Shown: positions 17,438 to 26,747 of the stretch, in pieces | Position numbering within the stretch: the first letter of the stretch is position 1 | Layout: each line of letters starts with the position of its first letter | Assembly (NCBI GenBank): GCA_028718125.1 | Contig: JAQUMN010000003.1 | Location: forward strand, 46,154 to 110,153 | Direction: 5' to 3' | DNA from: Kiritimatiellia bacterium | GTDB taxonomy: Bacteria; Verrucomicrobiota; Kiritimatiellia; JAAZAB01 | Length of the DNA stretch: 64,000 bases | Made by a program: the position numbers and the translations under genes | The notes under the pieces: generated by a model | The model's database searches: none | The model's input: the letters and a program-made list of their open reading frames with translations, nothing else | Told to the model about the DNA's origin: nothing

Positions 17438-17689
17438 CTACGGCGGGATACCTTCGAAGTTTTCCTTGCGCTGCGATTCGATGGATTTGATGTTCGTCTT
17501 GGCGCGCTCTCCGGCATCCACGGAAGTCTTGCCGGTAAATCCCTCGAACGCCTAGCGAGCCACCGATTTTTCCGACGCCGGGGCGTTGGACAGCGCCGGC
17601 GGTTGCCCGGTCGGCGCAGTCATTTTTTCAGCAGGTGCGCATCCGGCCACCCAGATCGCCGCCAACCCGATCAGAAAGAATGGTTTTAT
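17438..17689 (-). pseudogene. Dead copy of the small lipoprotein at 13394-13645
   Basis: Exactly 252 bases, like its paralogue, and collinear with it throughout. The position equivalent to the paralogue's ATG is ATA (17689-17687), and codon 46, CAG (Gln) in the paralogue, is TAG here (17554-17552). In between it still encodes KPFFLIGLAAIWVAGCAPAE and, after the stop, FEGFTGKTSVDAGERAKT and a NFEGIPP end. The reading frame is otherwise intact, so decay is recent. It precedes the intact secretin-like gene. Confidence 0.75.
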
Positions 17690-17745
17690 AAATGAATCGG
17701 GCTGCGGCAATATTTCATGTCAGCCTAAAACCTGTACCTGGCCGC

Positions 17746-20700
17746 TTACGCTTTCCGTTCCGGCACGGTCGGCGCAGCCGGTGCGGCAGCCGCCGCCGTG
17801 GCCGTTGCCGCCGCCGGAGGGGTCTCGCCGGTGCAGGGCGGCAGGCCGGCCAGTTTCTGGTAAAGATCCGCCCGGGCCGCCACAAGTTTATCGGCCACTT
17901 CCATGAGCCGCTTTGCGTTCTCCGGATAAGTCTGCTTCAACACGCGGAACCGGTTTTCCTTCATCACGGATTCGCTGTATCTCTCAACCGGCAGTTTGCT
18001 GTCCAATGTCAGGGGGTTTTTGCCCTGCTTGGTCAGTTCCGGGTTGTAGCGATAGAGCGGGAAACGCCCCGATTGCACGGCTTCCTTCTGGGCCGTCAGG
18101 CCGTTGGTCATGTTGATGCCGTGCGCAATGCAGTGCGAATAGGCAATAATGATCGAAGGTCCCGCGTAGGCATCGGCCTCGGCAAACGCCCGCACCGTCT
18201 GGTTCGGATTGGCGCCCAGCGCGACGGTAGCCACGTAGATATTGCCGTAGGTCATGCAGATCATGCCGAGATCCTTCTTCATCAGCGGCTTGCCCGCCAT
18301 GGCAAACTTGGCCACCGCGCCCATGGGAGTGGACTTGGAAGCCTGGCCGCCCGTGTTGGAATAGACTTCGGTATCCAGCACGAGGACATTCACCTTGCGC
18401 CCGCAGGCCAGCACATGGTCAAGACCGCCGTAGCCGATGTCATAAGCCCAGCCATCGCCGCCGAGGATCCAGACCGATTTTTTCACCAGGTAATCGGCCA
18501 CCGAGAGCATTTGCCTGGCCCATTCGTTGCCCGTGCATTTGGCCAGCAGGTCTTTCAGCTTAGCCACCCGCGCGCGCTGTTCCTCAATGCCGGCGGGCGT
18601 GGACTGGTCGGCATTGCGCAGTTCGCCAAAGAGCGGCTTCAGGTCGCCGCTGGCAGCGCAATTTTCACCTTTATCCATCAGTTCCAGGGCAACCTGGCTG
18701 AATTTATCCACCCCCAGCCGCATACCGTAGCCGAATTCAGCGTTATCCTCAAACAGCGAGTTGGACCAGGCCGGCCCGCGCCCATCCTCGCGCGTCGTGT
18801 ACGGCGTCGTCGGCAGGTTGCCGCCATAGATGGATGAGCACCCCGTGGCGTTGGCAATCAGCGCCCGGTCGCCGAAGAGCTGGGTAAGCAGTTTGACGTA
18901 GGGCGTCTCGCCACAACCGGCGCAGGCGCCGGAGAACTCGAACATGGCGCGCACGAATTGGCTCCCCTTGACCGTGGCACGGTTGTAAAGTTTTGCATCC
19001 ATGTCCGGAATGTCCATGAAGAATTTGAAGTTCTGCGCTTCCGGCTGCCGCAACGGCAGCTGGGGCGCCATATTGATCGCGCGGCGGCCGGTCTCCTGTT
19101 TCGTGGCCGCGTCCCGTTCCCGGCCCGGACAATTCTGCACGCACACGCCGCACCCGGTGCAGTCTTCCGGCGCAACCTGGACGGTAAATTTCATGCCGGC
19201 ATATTCCTTGCCTTTAGCATCCGCCGACTTGAACGTGGCCGGCGCCTTGGCCAGCCGCTCTTGCCCATACACCTTGACACGGATGGCGGCATGCGGACAG
19301 ACGAGCGAGCACTGGCCGCACTGAATGCAAAGCGCCGTATCCCATTGCGGAATGTCCGTGGCGATGTTGCGCTTCTCGAATTTGGTCGTGCCCGTCGGCC
19401 AGGTGCCGTCGGGCGGCATGGCGCTGACCGGCAGGGAGTTGCCCTTCTGGCTCATGATCGTGGCGGTCACGTTGCGCACAAACTCGGGCGCTTCCGGGGA
19501 AACCACCGGCGGCATCTTGATCTTGCCCGCCGGGCGGGAGGGCACATTGACCTCCTGCAGGGCGGCCACGGCGGAATCCACGGCCTTGAAGTTCATCGCC
19601 ACCACTTCTGCGCCCTTGCGGCCATAGGTTTTTTCGATCGCCTTCTTGAGCGCGGCAATGGCCTTGTCGCTGGGCAGAACGCCGGAGATGTTGAAGAAGC
19701 AGGTCTGCATTATCGTGTTGATGCGCGCGCCCAATTTGAGCTCTTTGGCCAGCTTGATGGCGTCAATCACGTAGAACCGGATTTTCTTCTTGATGATCTG
19801 GCGCTCGATCTCGTCGGGCATGTGGGCCCAGACTTCCTCGGCGCTGTAGGGACTATTCAGCAGGAACACGGCGCCATCCTTGGCATCCGCGAGCAGGTCA
19901 TATTTTTCCAGGAACGAAAAATTATGGCAGGCCACGAAATCGGCCCGCGTGCAGAGATACGGGCTCTGGATGGGCGTCGGCCCGAAACGCAGGTGCGAAA
20001 TAGTGATCGCGCCGGCCTTTTTGGAGTCGTATTCGAAATAGCCCTGGGCGTAGTTCTCGGTCTCGTCGCCGATGATCTTGATCGAGTTTTTGTTGGCGCC
20101 GACCGTGCCGTCGGAGCCCAGGCCATAGAACTTGCATTCGATGCGGCCGGCATGCTCGGGGTGGAAGCGCGCGTCCACTTTCAGGCTGGTCTTGCTGACG
20201 TCATCGTTGATGCCCACGGAGAAATGGTTGATTCCCTTCTTGCCCGCGAGGTTGTCGAACACCGCCTTGACCATTGCCGGGGTAAATTCCTTGGAGCCCA
20301 GGCCGTAGCGCCCGCCGCGCACGGTCGGATAACGGCGCGTGGCCATCCATTTCTCGTTCATGGCCTCCCCGATGGCCGTGCGCACATCCAGGTAGAGCGG
20401 CTCGCCGATGGAGCCCGGCTCCTTGGTGCGATCCAGCGTGGCAATTGACTTGACCGTCGGCGGCAGGGCGGCGATAAATGCCCGAATATCGAACGGCCGG
20501 AACAGGCGGACCTTCAACAGCCCGACTTTCTTGCCTTGCTCCACCAGCGCGTTGACGGTCTCATGCGCGGTTTCCGCTCCCGAGCCCATAATGATAATGA
20601 CCTTCTCGGCATCCGGCGCACCCACATAATCGAAGAGCTTGTACTGCCGCCCGGTAAGTTTGGCAAATTTATCCATCTGCGCCTGGACAATGCCCGGGGT

Positions 20701-21411
20701 GGCCAGGTAATAAGGATTGACGGTTTCCCGCCCCTGGAAATAAACATCCGGGTTCTGGGACGTGCCGCGCATGACGGGGCGGTCGGGGGAAAGCCCGCGT
20801 TGGCGGTGGGCCAGCACGAGGTCGTTGTTGATCATGGCTTTCATGATTTCCTGCCCGATTTCCTCGATTTTCTGAACTTCGTGCGAGGTGCGGAAGCCGT
20901 CGAAGAAATGAAGGAACGGCACGCGGGCTTCCAGCGTGGCAGCGTGGGCAATGAGCGCCAGGTCCATGACTTCCTGCACACTGTTGGAGGCGAGCAGCGC
21001 GAAGCCGGTCGAACGTACGGCCATGACGTCGGAATGGTCGCCAAAGATCGATAGCGCCTGGCAGGCCAGCGAGCGCGCCGAGACGTGGAAGACCGTGCTG
21101 GTCAATTCGCCGGCAATCTTGAACATGTTGGGGATCATCAGTAGGAGGCCCTGGGAAGCCGTGAACGTGGTTGCCAGCGCCCCGGCCGAGAGGGCGCCAT
21201 GCACGGCGCCGCTGGCGCCGCCTTCCGACTGCAGTTCCGCAACCTGCGGGACCGTGCCCCAGATGTTTTTCCGGCCAGCCGCACTGAACTCGTCGGCCAA
21301 TTCACCCATGTTGGACGAGGGTGTAATCGGGTAAATCGCGCAAATTTCACTGACCGCGTAGGCCACCGTTGCTGCCGCGGTATTTCCATCCATCATTTCC
21401 TTGTTAGTCAT
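17746..21411 (-). CDS. nifJ: Pyruvate:ferredoxin (flavodoxin) oxidoreductase
   Basis: 1,221 residues, the size of single-chain PFORs. It converts pyruvate + CoA to acetyl-CoA + CO2, passing electrons to ferredoxin or flavodoxin in the cytoplasm. Order: pyruvate-binding domain I with YPITPSSNMGELADE (about 20-35); domain II/III; two 4Fe-4S motifs CIQCGQCSLVCP (about 690) and CTGCGVCVQNCP (about 745); a third-cluster Cys pair in FSGACAGCGETPYVK near 820; TPP-binding GDGWAYDIGYGG (about 980) followed by NTGGQASKSTPMG. All canonical regions are present. AAGGAG precedes the ATG by ten bases. The C-terminus ends in an Ala-rich tail (about 1195-1221) that is unusual but harmless. It indicates fermentative or anaerobic metabolism. 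It stands alone. Confidence 0.96.
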   Translation of the reverse strand: MTNKEMMDGNTAAATVAYAVSEICAIYPITPSSNMGELADEFSAAGRKNIWGTVPQVAELQSEGGASGAVHGALSAGALATTFTASQGLLLMIPNMFKIAGELTSTVFHVSARSLACQALSIFGDHSDVMAVRSTGFALLASNSVQEVMDLALIAHAATLEARVPFLHFFDGFRTSHEVQKIEEIGQEIMKAMINNDLVLAHRQRGLSPDRPVMRGTSQNPDVYFQGRETVNPYYLATPGIVQAQMDKFAKLTGRQYKLFDYVGAPDAEKVIIIMGSGAETAHETVNALVEQGKKVGLLKVRLFRPFDIRAFIAALPPTVKSIATLDRTKEPGSIGEPLYLDVRTAIGEAMNEKWMATRRYPTVRGGRYGLGSKEFTPAMVKAVFDNLAGKKGINHFSVGINDDVSKTSLKVDARFHPEHAGRIECKFYGLGSDGTVGANKNSIKIIGDETENYAQGYFEYDSKKAGAITISHLRFGPTPIQSPYLCTRADFVACHNFSFLEKYDLLADAKDGAVFLLNSPYSAEEVWAHMPDEIERQIIKKKIRFYVIDAIKLAKELKLGARINTIMQTCFFNISGVLPSDKAIAALKKAIEKTYGRKGAEVVAMNFKAVDSAVAALQEVNVPSRPAGKIKMPPVVSPEAPEFVRNVTATIMSQKGNSLPVSAMPPDGTWPTGTTKFEKRNIATDIPQWDTALCIQCGQCSLVCPHAAIRVKVYGQERLAKAPATFKSADAKGKEYAGMKFTVQVAPEDCTGCGVCVQNCPGRERDAATKQETGRRAINMAPQLPLRQPEAQNFKFFMDIPDMDAKLYNRATVKGSQFVRAMFEFSGACAGCGETPYVKLLTQLFGDRALIANATGCSSIYGGNLPTTPYTTREDGRGPAWSNSLFEDNAEFGYGMRLGVDKFSQVALELMDKGENCAASGDLKPLFGELRNADQSTPAGIEEQRARVAKLKDLLAKCTGNEWARQMLSVADYLVKKSVWILGGDGWAYDIGYGGLDHVLACGRKVNVLVLDTEVYSNTGGQASKSTPMGAVAKFAMAGKPLMKKDLGMICMTYGNIYVATVALGANPNQTVRAFAEADAYAGPSIIIAYSHCIAHGINMTNGLTAQKEAVQSGRFPLYRYNPELTKQGKNPLTLDSKLPVERYSESVMKENRFRVLKQTYPENAKRLMEVADKLVAARADLYQKLAGLPPCTGETPPAAATATAAAAAPAAPTVPERKA

Positions 21412-21450
21412 GGCAGAGGTACTCCTTATTATGCATTGATGACAATTCCG

Positions 21451-21526
21451 CTAAAAAACCCGCCCAGTGGGGTCACCGGGCCTACAAAACGGCCAATTTC
21501 CTGTAGGCCGCGTGACCTCACGCGGC
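21451..21526 (-). promoter_or_regulatory. Structured leader of nifJ with terminator-like hairpin
   Basis: On the minus strand upstream of the nifJ ATG (21411), CCCGGTG-ACCC-CACTGGG (21480-21463) forms a 7-base stem, followed after four bases by TTTTTT. Further upstream are GGCCTACA/TGTAGGCC arms (8 bases) and GCCGCGTGA/TCACGCGGC arms (21507-21526). This could be an attenuator or simply clustered GC-rich palindromes. No promoter could be placed with confidence. Confidence 0.3.
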
Positions 21527-21673
21527 GTTAATCCGGGGGTTTCGGCGAAATCACTGAACGAAATCAAACCCCTGATATTCTCAGCAAGTCAGGAACGTCC
21601 GTTTAACGGAAGTCGGTAAAATAACGCCGGGGATTCGAAAAATCAAGCAGATAAAAACAGCTTCGCATGACCA

Positions 21674-21862
21674 GGGCTTGCGCCAAGAACGCTCTCGCGG
21701 AAGCTCTCTCCTTCGTCAGGCAACTGCCGGACTATGGCGGGCAGGCTGCCTCTGGCATGAACGCCAATTCTTTCGCGATCTTGGAGGGCGTCCCGATCAC
21801 GCCGCGGGCGGGTATCGGGACTGCGACGCCGCTGGTTTCAGCATGGATGACGCAGCCCTGGC
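21674..21862 (+). repeat. Dispersed intergenic repeat, copy A
   Basis: Aligns with 50439-50602 over almost all its length: AACTGCCGGACTATGGCGGG, CCAATTCTTTCGCGAT, TTGGAGGGCG and GACGCCGCTGGTTTCAGCAT are shared in order. Copy A has about 26 extra bases (after GGAGGGCG) and a decayed left arm of the palindrome that is perfect in copy B. No reading frame is conserved between the copies. It lies in the 579-base gap before the GH2 gene, together with a TATAAT at 21891-21896. Confidence 0.65.
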
Positions 21863-21990
21863 AGGATCCAATCCAATAATGGGCATCTTAATATAATTGC
21901 ATTCCCTGCGTGCAGCGCTATGCTTTTTGCCATTTGTGATGACTAGCGGAAACAAACGTGTCGTAACCTCGCCAACCGAAAGGATTCTGC

Positions 21991-24900
21991 ATGCTTCTCA
22001 ATCCATCCGGCAGCATCGGGCAGTACTGCTTTGCATTACCTCTCATATTCCTGGCGCTTTTTTCCGCCACAGCCTCGGGAGCTTCCATCCAGGCAACCGC
22101 CACCAATCGGCTGGCCGATGGTGTGGCCTATTCCCCCGACATCAGCCCGGACGGCAAAACCATTGCGTTCACCCGCGGGGATAGCACAATTCGCCTCCTG
22201 GATACGGCCGCGGGTACGACCCAGGTCATCCAGGTTGCCGGTGCGAATCCAAGGTTCTCGCCCAAGGGCGACCGGATTTGCTTCGAGACCGGCCAGCGCA
22301 TCGGCATCATGCAGCGCGACGGGACCGGCGTCAACATGCTCACCACTAATCGATACAGCGCACGTCCGTATTGGGCGCCGGACGGCAAAACCATTTATTG
22401 CATCGCGGTCCAAAACAACAAACTGGGAGTGTGCGCCCTGAATGCGGATACAGGCGCGATGCGCATTATATCCCAGCGCAACGAAATGGATGCCGTACCG
22501 TCGCCGGACGGCAAGTATCTGGCCTTTGTGATCATCGAGTCGAACGGTACGCGCACGCTGGGGATGATGGGCGCTGACGGCGATAACCCGCGGCTGCTGT
22601 TGCACGGGAACGTGGCTTCGGGCGGCTACTTTTCGCCGCGCTGGTCGCCGGACGGCAAATGGCTGGTTATGGTTTATTCGCAGATGCAGCCGTCGGATAA
22701 TATCGTGGCGATGACGATAGACGGTCGCCAGCGCGTGGCGTTAACCACGGACAATGCCCGCAACGCTACCCCGGTCTGGTCGCCGGACGGCAAGACCATC
22801 GTGTTCACCAAGCTGGCCCAGCAAAACAATAAAGCGATCCAGACGCTCTATAGCCTGACGGTGGCAGTGGACAGCAAGGGGATCGAGGATCGTTTGGAAA
22901 GTTTGGGAACGGCGTTTAACCCGCTGGACATGAAAACCGCCGACAAACTCGAAATACCTCCGCTGGCGGGGCCGGACCTCAAGGCGCCGCTGGATGTCAA
23001 GCCGGTTCCCGGCGCGGTTGAGTCCGTCTGCTTGAACGGCCGTTGGGAAGCCATATTCGGATGCAGCGCAGTCACAAACGGCGTGTTCACAAATATGCCT
23101 CCGGGAAAAGGCTGGACACCATACAACATTCCTTTCCGGCTCACCCCGTTTGACCGTCCTGTTTATAATTTCTCCGGCAGTTTGCCCGGCTGGTTCCGGG
23201 TGAGTTTCGTCGTCCCGGCTGAGTATCAATCCCGTTCCTATACGGAATTATACTTTACCAGTGTCGACGGCCATGCATTGTATTACCTGAACGACACAAA
23301 GCTGGGCGAGAGTTCGATGCCGGAAATACCCGTTCGCCTGCGGGCTGACCAGCTTCTGCGCTGGGGACAGGCCAATACACTGCAAGTATTCGTTCAGCCC
23401 GGCAAGTGGGCAGGGCCTCGCGCGGGAAGCGGCATTCCCGGCGATGTTTTCCTGAAATCCTATCCCGCGCTCTATATTGACAATATCATCGTGCGGACTT
23501 CCGTGCGCAAGCAAACGATCGAATCCCGGATTTACGTGCGCAACCTGACGAAACAAAAAGCCGACTTGACCGTGACCGGCGCCATCCAGGAGGAAGACGG
23601 CCGCACGGCGTTGGATTTCGAGCCCCAAAAGGTAACGGCAGCCCCCGGAACCCTGACGGAGGTGCTCTTTACCAAGGCCTGGACGAACGCCGTCCTGTGG
23701 GGCTTCGGCAACTATGGGACGCAACACCTCTACTACGCGCGCCATGGAATCGAGCAAAAGGGCGCGTCCGCCGGCGTTCAGGTCGTGCGGTTCGGGTTCC
23801 GCGAATTCTGGGCCGAGGGGACGAAATTCATGTTTAACAGCAAGCCCTTTTTCATCAAGGGCGATCTCAATAGTTTAAGAAACAGCTATCAGAACCGGGG
23901 ATTTGCCCGGCGCTATTATCAGTTCCTGCGGGAAGGCAACATGAATTTTCTCCGTCATCACACATCCCATTTCGGCAACGAAGTCTGGTTTGACGTGGCC
24001 GACGAAGTCGGCATGCTGGTGGAGCCCCAGCTTTACGTTACCGGACCGGGCGAAGATCCCTGGAAAAGCGTTGACATGCAGTGGCGTAATTTCATTTGGA
24101 AAAACGCCAATCACCCCAGCATTGTCATTTATTCGGCCGATAATGAGGCTCTCAGCGGGTGTACCACGCCCCTGCCCGATTTCTTTGCCCGGATGAATAT
24201 GCGCGGCAAACTGCTCGCTGCACTGGATCCCACCCGGCTGGTGGAATGGCATGGCGACAACGGGCTGGCCGTGGCCGTTGCTCTGGGCATGTATGACAAT
24301 ATGCAGGTCTGGAACACGCACCCCTATGGAACGCCGCTGGGCGAAGACTTAAAGGCGCAAATGCGGATTTATCAATACGACGGCAAAAGCCCCATTCACG
24401 TGGGTGAAATGGTCGCCTCGCATGGCGACCTTCCGTTTGTCAATGGCACCCAGCCGCTCACCGTTATCCGCTCCAAGCGCCTCCAAAATGCGTTTGCGCT
24501 GGCCGGCGACAAGCTGACCGGCGACATCCGCTCGGTCGCCGAAGCCGGCGCCAGCGGCGCGAGCCTGTGCAGCGCCGAGGGCTATGCCATGTTCGGGCCC
24601 AATGACAAGGGCGGATTCTCCGCCGGGCCGTGGCATGATGAGTCGGTCCGGGTGGACGGCAAATATAATTATCCCTCTTGCGAGATCGCATGGCCGAGTT
24701 ATTCCGGCCGCGGCATGCGGCCGTTCAGCATGAGCGTGGGCGGCAACATTTCCGGCATAACCATAATGAACTGGTTCGACCCCTCGCGCCCGGGCTATAC
24801 CTACAACGCGGAGATGCTCAAAATCCGCGCGGCGTTCCGCGACGTGGATGGCCAGGAACCCGGGCCGCTAACGGCGCCCCTGAAACCGGAAGTAGTGGTC

Positions 24901-25914
24901 ATGTTCGCGCCCGACGGCACACCGGCGGAGGGCGTGTTCGTGAGCGTGAAGCCGCTGGATGGGCAACCATGCGACGAGCTTTCGATCATGAGTGATCCCA
25001 ATGGCTCAGCCTGGTTTTTCCTGTGGGCCGCCGGCCGCTACCAGGCCTCGGCAACGTGGAACGGCAAGACCTATACCAACACTTTCACGGCGGCATTGGC
25101 GCCCGCCCAGCCCCGCGAAGTGGCCGGGTACGGCCATGTGCAGTTTGTGGACCTGGCCGGGAAACGGGCCGAGAAAATGCGCACGGAATGGGTTCCGCGC
25201 CCTGTCGCAATTAACATCAGCAACCCGCACGAGGTCGTTGCGGCGGACACGAACAAACCGGTGGCCAAACCTCCGCGCCTGATATCCACGAACTTCGTGG
25301 CCGGGCCTTTCCAGCCGGATGACAAGGGCTTTATCCGCAACTGGCTGGTCTGCGGCCCGTTCCCGGATGTCTATGACCCGGCAGCCACATACTGGAAGGG
25401 ATTCCGCACCGATTGGCTGACGAATGCCGGTGGAGAGCGCGCGATCGCGCCGGTCTTTGGCCAGCGCCACAAGGTGAGTTATCCGGATGGGCAACTGTGG
25501 ACCGCGGGGGACACGGAGGCTTTCTGGGACCAGTATGCAAGCCCCACGCCACGGGTTAACCTGAACATGCTGACCGCACCGGAAATGGATATACCCCCGC
25601 CACGCCCCGTCAATGTGGTCGGGTATGCCTTCTGCTATCTTCAGGTCCCGGCGGACGTGGACGCGCAATTGGCCTTAGGATTTGACGATGGCGGCCGGGC
25701 CATCCTGAACAACGAGCAGGTTTGCGATTTTCCGACGCACGGCGCCGCATTTGAGGATGAGCACATCGTTCCGGTGCGCTTGAAAAAGGGCTTTAACCTG
25801 TTGCTTCTGAAGGTGGATCAAAGCAATGGCGGCTATTGTTTCTTTTGCCGTTTCCTGAAGGACAACCAGCCGTTCACGCAGTATCAGGTGTATCTGCAGG
25901 CCGGCAAGCCATAG
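21991..25914 (+). CDS. Secreted TolB-like propeller + glycoside hydrolase family 2 protein
   Basis: 1,307 residues, AAAGGA upstream of ATG 21991, signal peptide 1-30. Residues about 40-300 hold repeated SPDGK/APDGK motifs (DISPDGKTIAFTRG, YWAPDGKTIYC, SPDGKYLAF, WSPDGKWLVM, WSPDGKTIVF), the signature of TolB/PD40 propeller blades. From about 350 a GH2-like jelly-roll (WFRVSFVVP), an Ig-like domain (to about 600) and a TIM barrel follow; YSADNEALSG puts the Asn-Glu acid/base pair at 718-719, and HVGEM places a candidate nucleophile Glu at 806. The last ~400 residues are beta domains, one resembling PA14-type (ALGFDDGGRAILNNEQV). Likely extracellular attack on a beta-glycoside. Propeller plus GH2 in one chain is unusual. 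The substrate is unknown. Confidence 0.82.
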   Translation: MLLNPSGSIGQYCFALPLIFLALFSATASGASIQATATNRLADGVAYSPDISPDGKTIAFTRGDSTIRLLDTAAGTTQVIQVAGANPRFSPKGDRICFETGQRIGIMQRDGTGVNMLTTNRYSARPYWAPDGKTIYCIAVQNNKLGVCALNADTGAMRIISQRNEMDAVPSPDGKYLAFVIIESNGTRTLGMMGADGDNPRLLLHGNVASGGYFSPRWSPDGKWLVMVYSQMQPSDNIVAMTIDGRQRVALTTDNARNATPVWSPDGKTIVFTKLAQQNNKAIQTLYSLTVAVDSKGIEDRLESLGTAFNPLDMKTADKLEIPPLAGPDLKAPLDVKPVPGAVESVCLNGRWEAIFGCSAVTNGVFTNMPPGKGWTPYNIPFRLTPFDRPVYNFSGSLPGWFRVSFVVPAEYQSRSYTELYFTSVDGHALYYLNDTKLGESSMPEIPVRLRADQLLRWGQANTLQVFVQPGKWAGPRAGSGIPGDVFLKSYPALYIDNIIVRTSVRKQTIESRIYVRNLTKQKADLTVTGAIQEEDGRTALDFEPQKVTAAPGTLTEVLFTKAWTNAVLWGFGNYGTQHLYYARHGIEQKGASAGVQVVRFGFREFWAEGTKFMFNSKPFFIKGDLNSLRNSYQNRGFARRYYQFLREGNMNFLRHHTSHFGNEVWFDVADEVGMLVEPQLYVTGPGEDPWKSVDMQWRNFIWKNANHPSIVIYSADNEALSGCTTPLPDFFARMNMRGKLLAALDPTRLVEWHGDNGLAVAVALGMYDNMQVWNTHPYGTPLGEDLKAQMRIYQYDGKSPIHVGEMVASHGDLPFVNGTQPLTVIRSKRLQNAFALAGDKLTGDIRSVAEAGASGASLCSAEGYAMFGPNDKGGFSAGPWHDESVRVDGKYNYPSCEIAWPSYSGRGMRPFSMSVGGNISGITIMNWFDPSRPGYTYNAEMLKIRAAFRDVDGQEPGPLTAPLKPEVVVMFAPDGTPAEGVFVSVKPLDGQPCDELSIMSDPNGSAWFFLWAAGRYQASATWNGKTYTNTFTAALAPAQPREVAGYGHVQFVDLAGKRAEKMRTEWVPRPVAINISNPHEVVAADTNKPVAKPPRLISTNFVAGPFQPDDKGFIRNWLVCGPFPDVYDPAATYWKGFRTDWLTNAGGERAIAPVFGQRHKVSYPDGQLWTAGDTEAFWDQYASPTPRVNLNMLTAPEMDIPPPRPVNVVGYAFCYLQVPADVDAQLALGFDDGGRAILNNEQVCDFPTHGAAFEDEHIVPVRLKKGFNLLLLKVDQSNGGYCFFCRFLKDNQPFTQYQVYLQAGKP

Positions 25915-26137
25915 GGTTGCGGCGCATAAAATAATGGATGGGGCTTCGTTAATAACTCGACGACCTGCATGGCCGTCCGCCTGGCGATCCCGCCGTAAAA
26001 AACAGGGGAAAAGCATCTATACGTATGCTATCCCGGGAATTGGAAAGACGGCTAATCAAACGGCTCCTTCCCGATCTTCCCGGTCTACCGCCCCGCCGCG
26101 CGAAGCGCCATCGGCGCTCAGCTTGACCCGTATCTCA

Positions 26138-26602
26138 TCAAATAATCATGGCAATGGCATGCACCTGGAGGGCGACCAAGACGCCCATCAGCATGCCGAA
26201 GAACACTTCCGTTTCGGTATGCCCCAGCAGTTCGGCCAGATGTTCATGGGAAAACCGGTGCGTCCTAAACAGTTCGTCCAGCATCTTATTCAAAACGCGG
26301 GCCTGCTGGCCGGCGGCCCGGCGTACGCTCTGGGCATCGAACATGACGATGGCGGCAAAGGCCAGGGTGACGGCAAACAGGGGATCGGTGGTACCCATGC
26401 GAATGGCCACGGAGGTGCAAAGCGCCGCCGCCAGCGAGGAATGGGCGCTGGGCATGCCGCCGGTGCTGACCAGGAAGCCAAAATCAAGTTTCCGCGTGTT
26501 CACGAAAAAGCAGATCATTTTCGTGATTTGCGCCAGCATCCAGCCGCAGAAGATCGACCAGAACGTCGGATTAAACCACCAGCCTATCCAGATTGCATGC
26601 AT
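26138..26602 (-). CDS. Divergent PAP2 family (DUF212/YuiD-like) membrane protein
   Basis: 154 residues with about four hydrophobic segments. GGMPSAHSSLAAAL (about 48-61) is the divergent PAP2 signature, and LGHTETEVFFGMLMG near 132 the second one. The family is related to membrane phosphatidic-acid phosphatases, but its substrate is not established. The start at 26602 (MHAIWIG) gives a typical length; the ribosome-binding site is weak. It is followed, after a 145-base gap rich in CAATCAG repeats, by the sugar transferase on the same strand, which acts on polyprenyl phosphate lipids, so a lipid-phosphate role is reasonable but unproven. Confidence 0.8.
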   Translation of the reverse strand: MHAIWIGWWFNPTFWSIFCGWMLAQITKMICFFVNTRKLDFGFLVSTGGMPSAHSSLAAALCTSVAIRMGTTDPLFAVTLAFAAIVMFDAQSVRRAAGQQARVLNKMLDELFRTHRFSHEHLAELLGHTETEVFFGMLMGVLVALQVHAIAMII

Positions 26603-26747
26603 GTTCCAAAGAATTTCGGATTATTGATTGCGGATTGATGATTGCAGAAACGATTGATGTTACGAGGAGACATTCAAGGCGTAACGGCGCGCCGCCCTCT
26701 GTCCCATCTGCAATCAGCAATCAGCAATCATAAATCATAAATTCCGT

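Noticed and set aside
17438..17689. Stop-codon readthrough or selenocysteine/pyrrolysine use in the second lipoprotein copy
   Set aside because: The start codon is also lost (ATA), and the paralogue has an ordinary Gln at that codon, so it is a pseudogene.
18958..20448. 496-codon plus-strand open frame
   Set aside because: It is antisense to nifJ, whose domain structure is complete on the minus strand.
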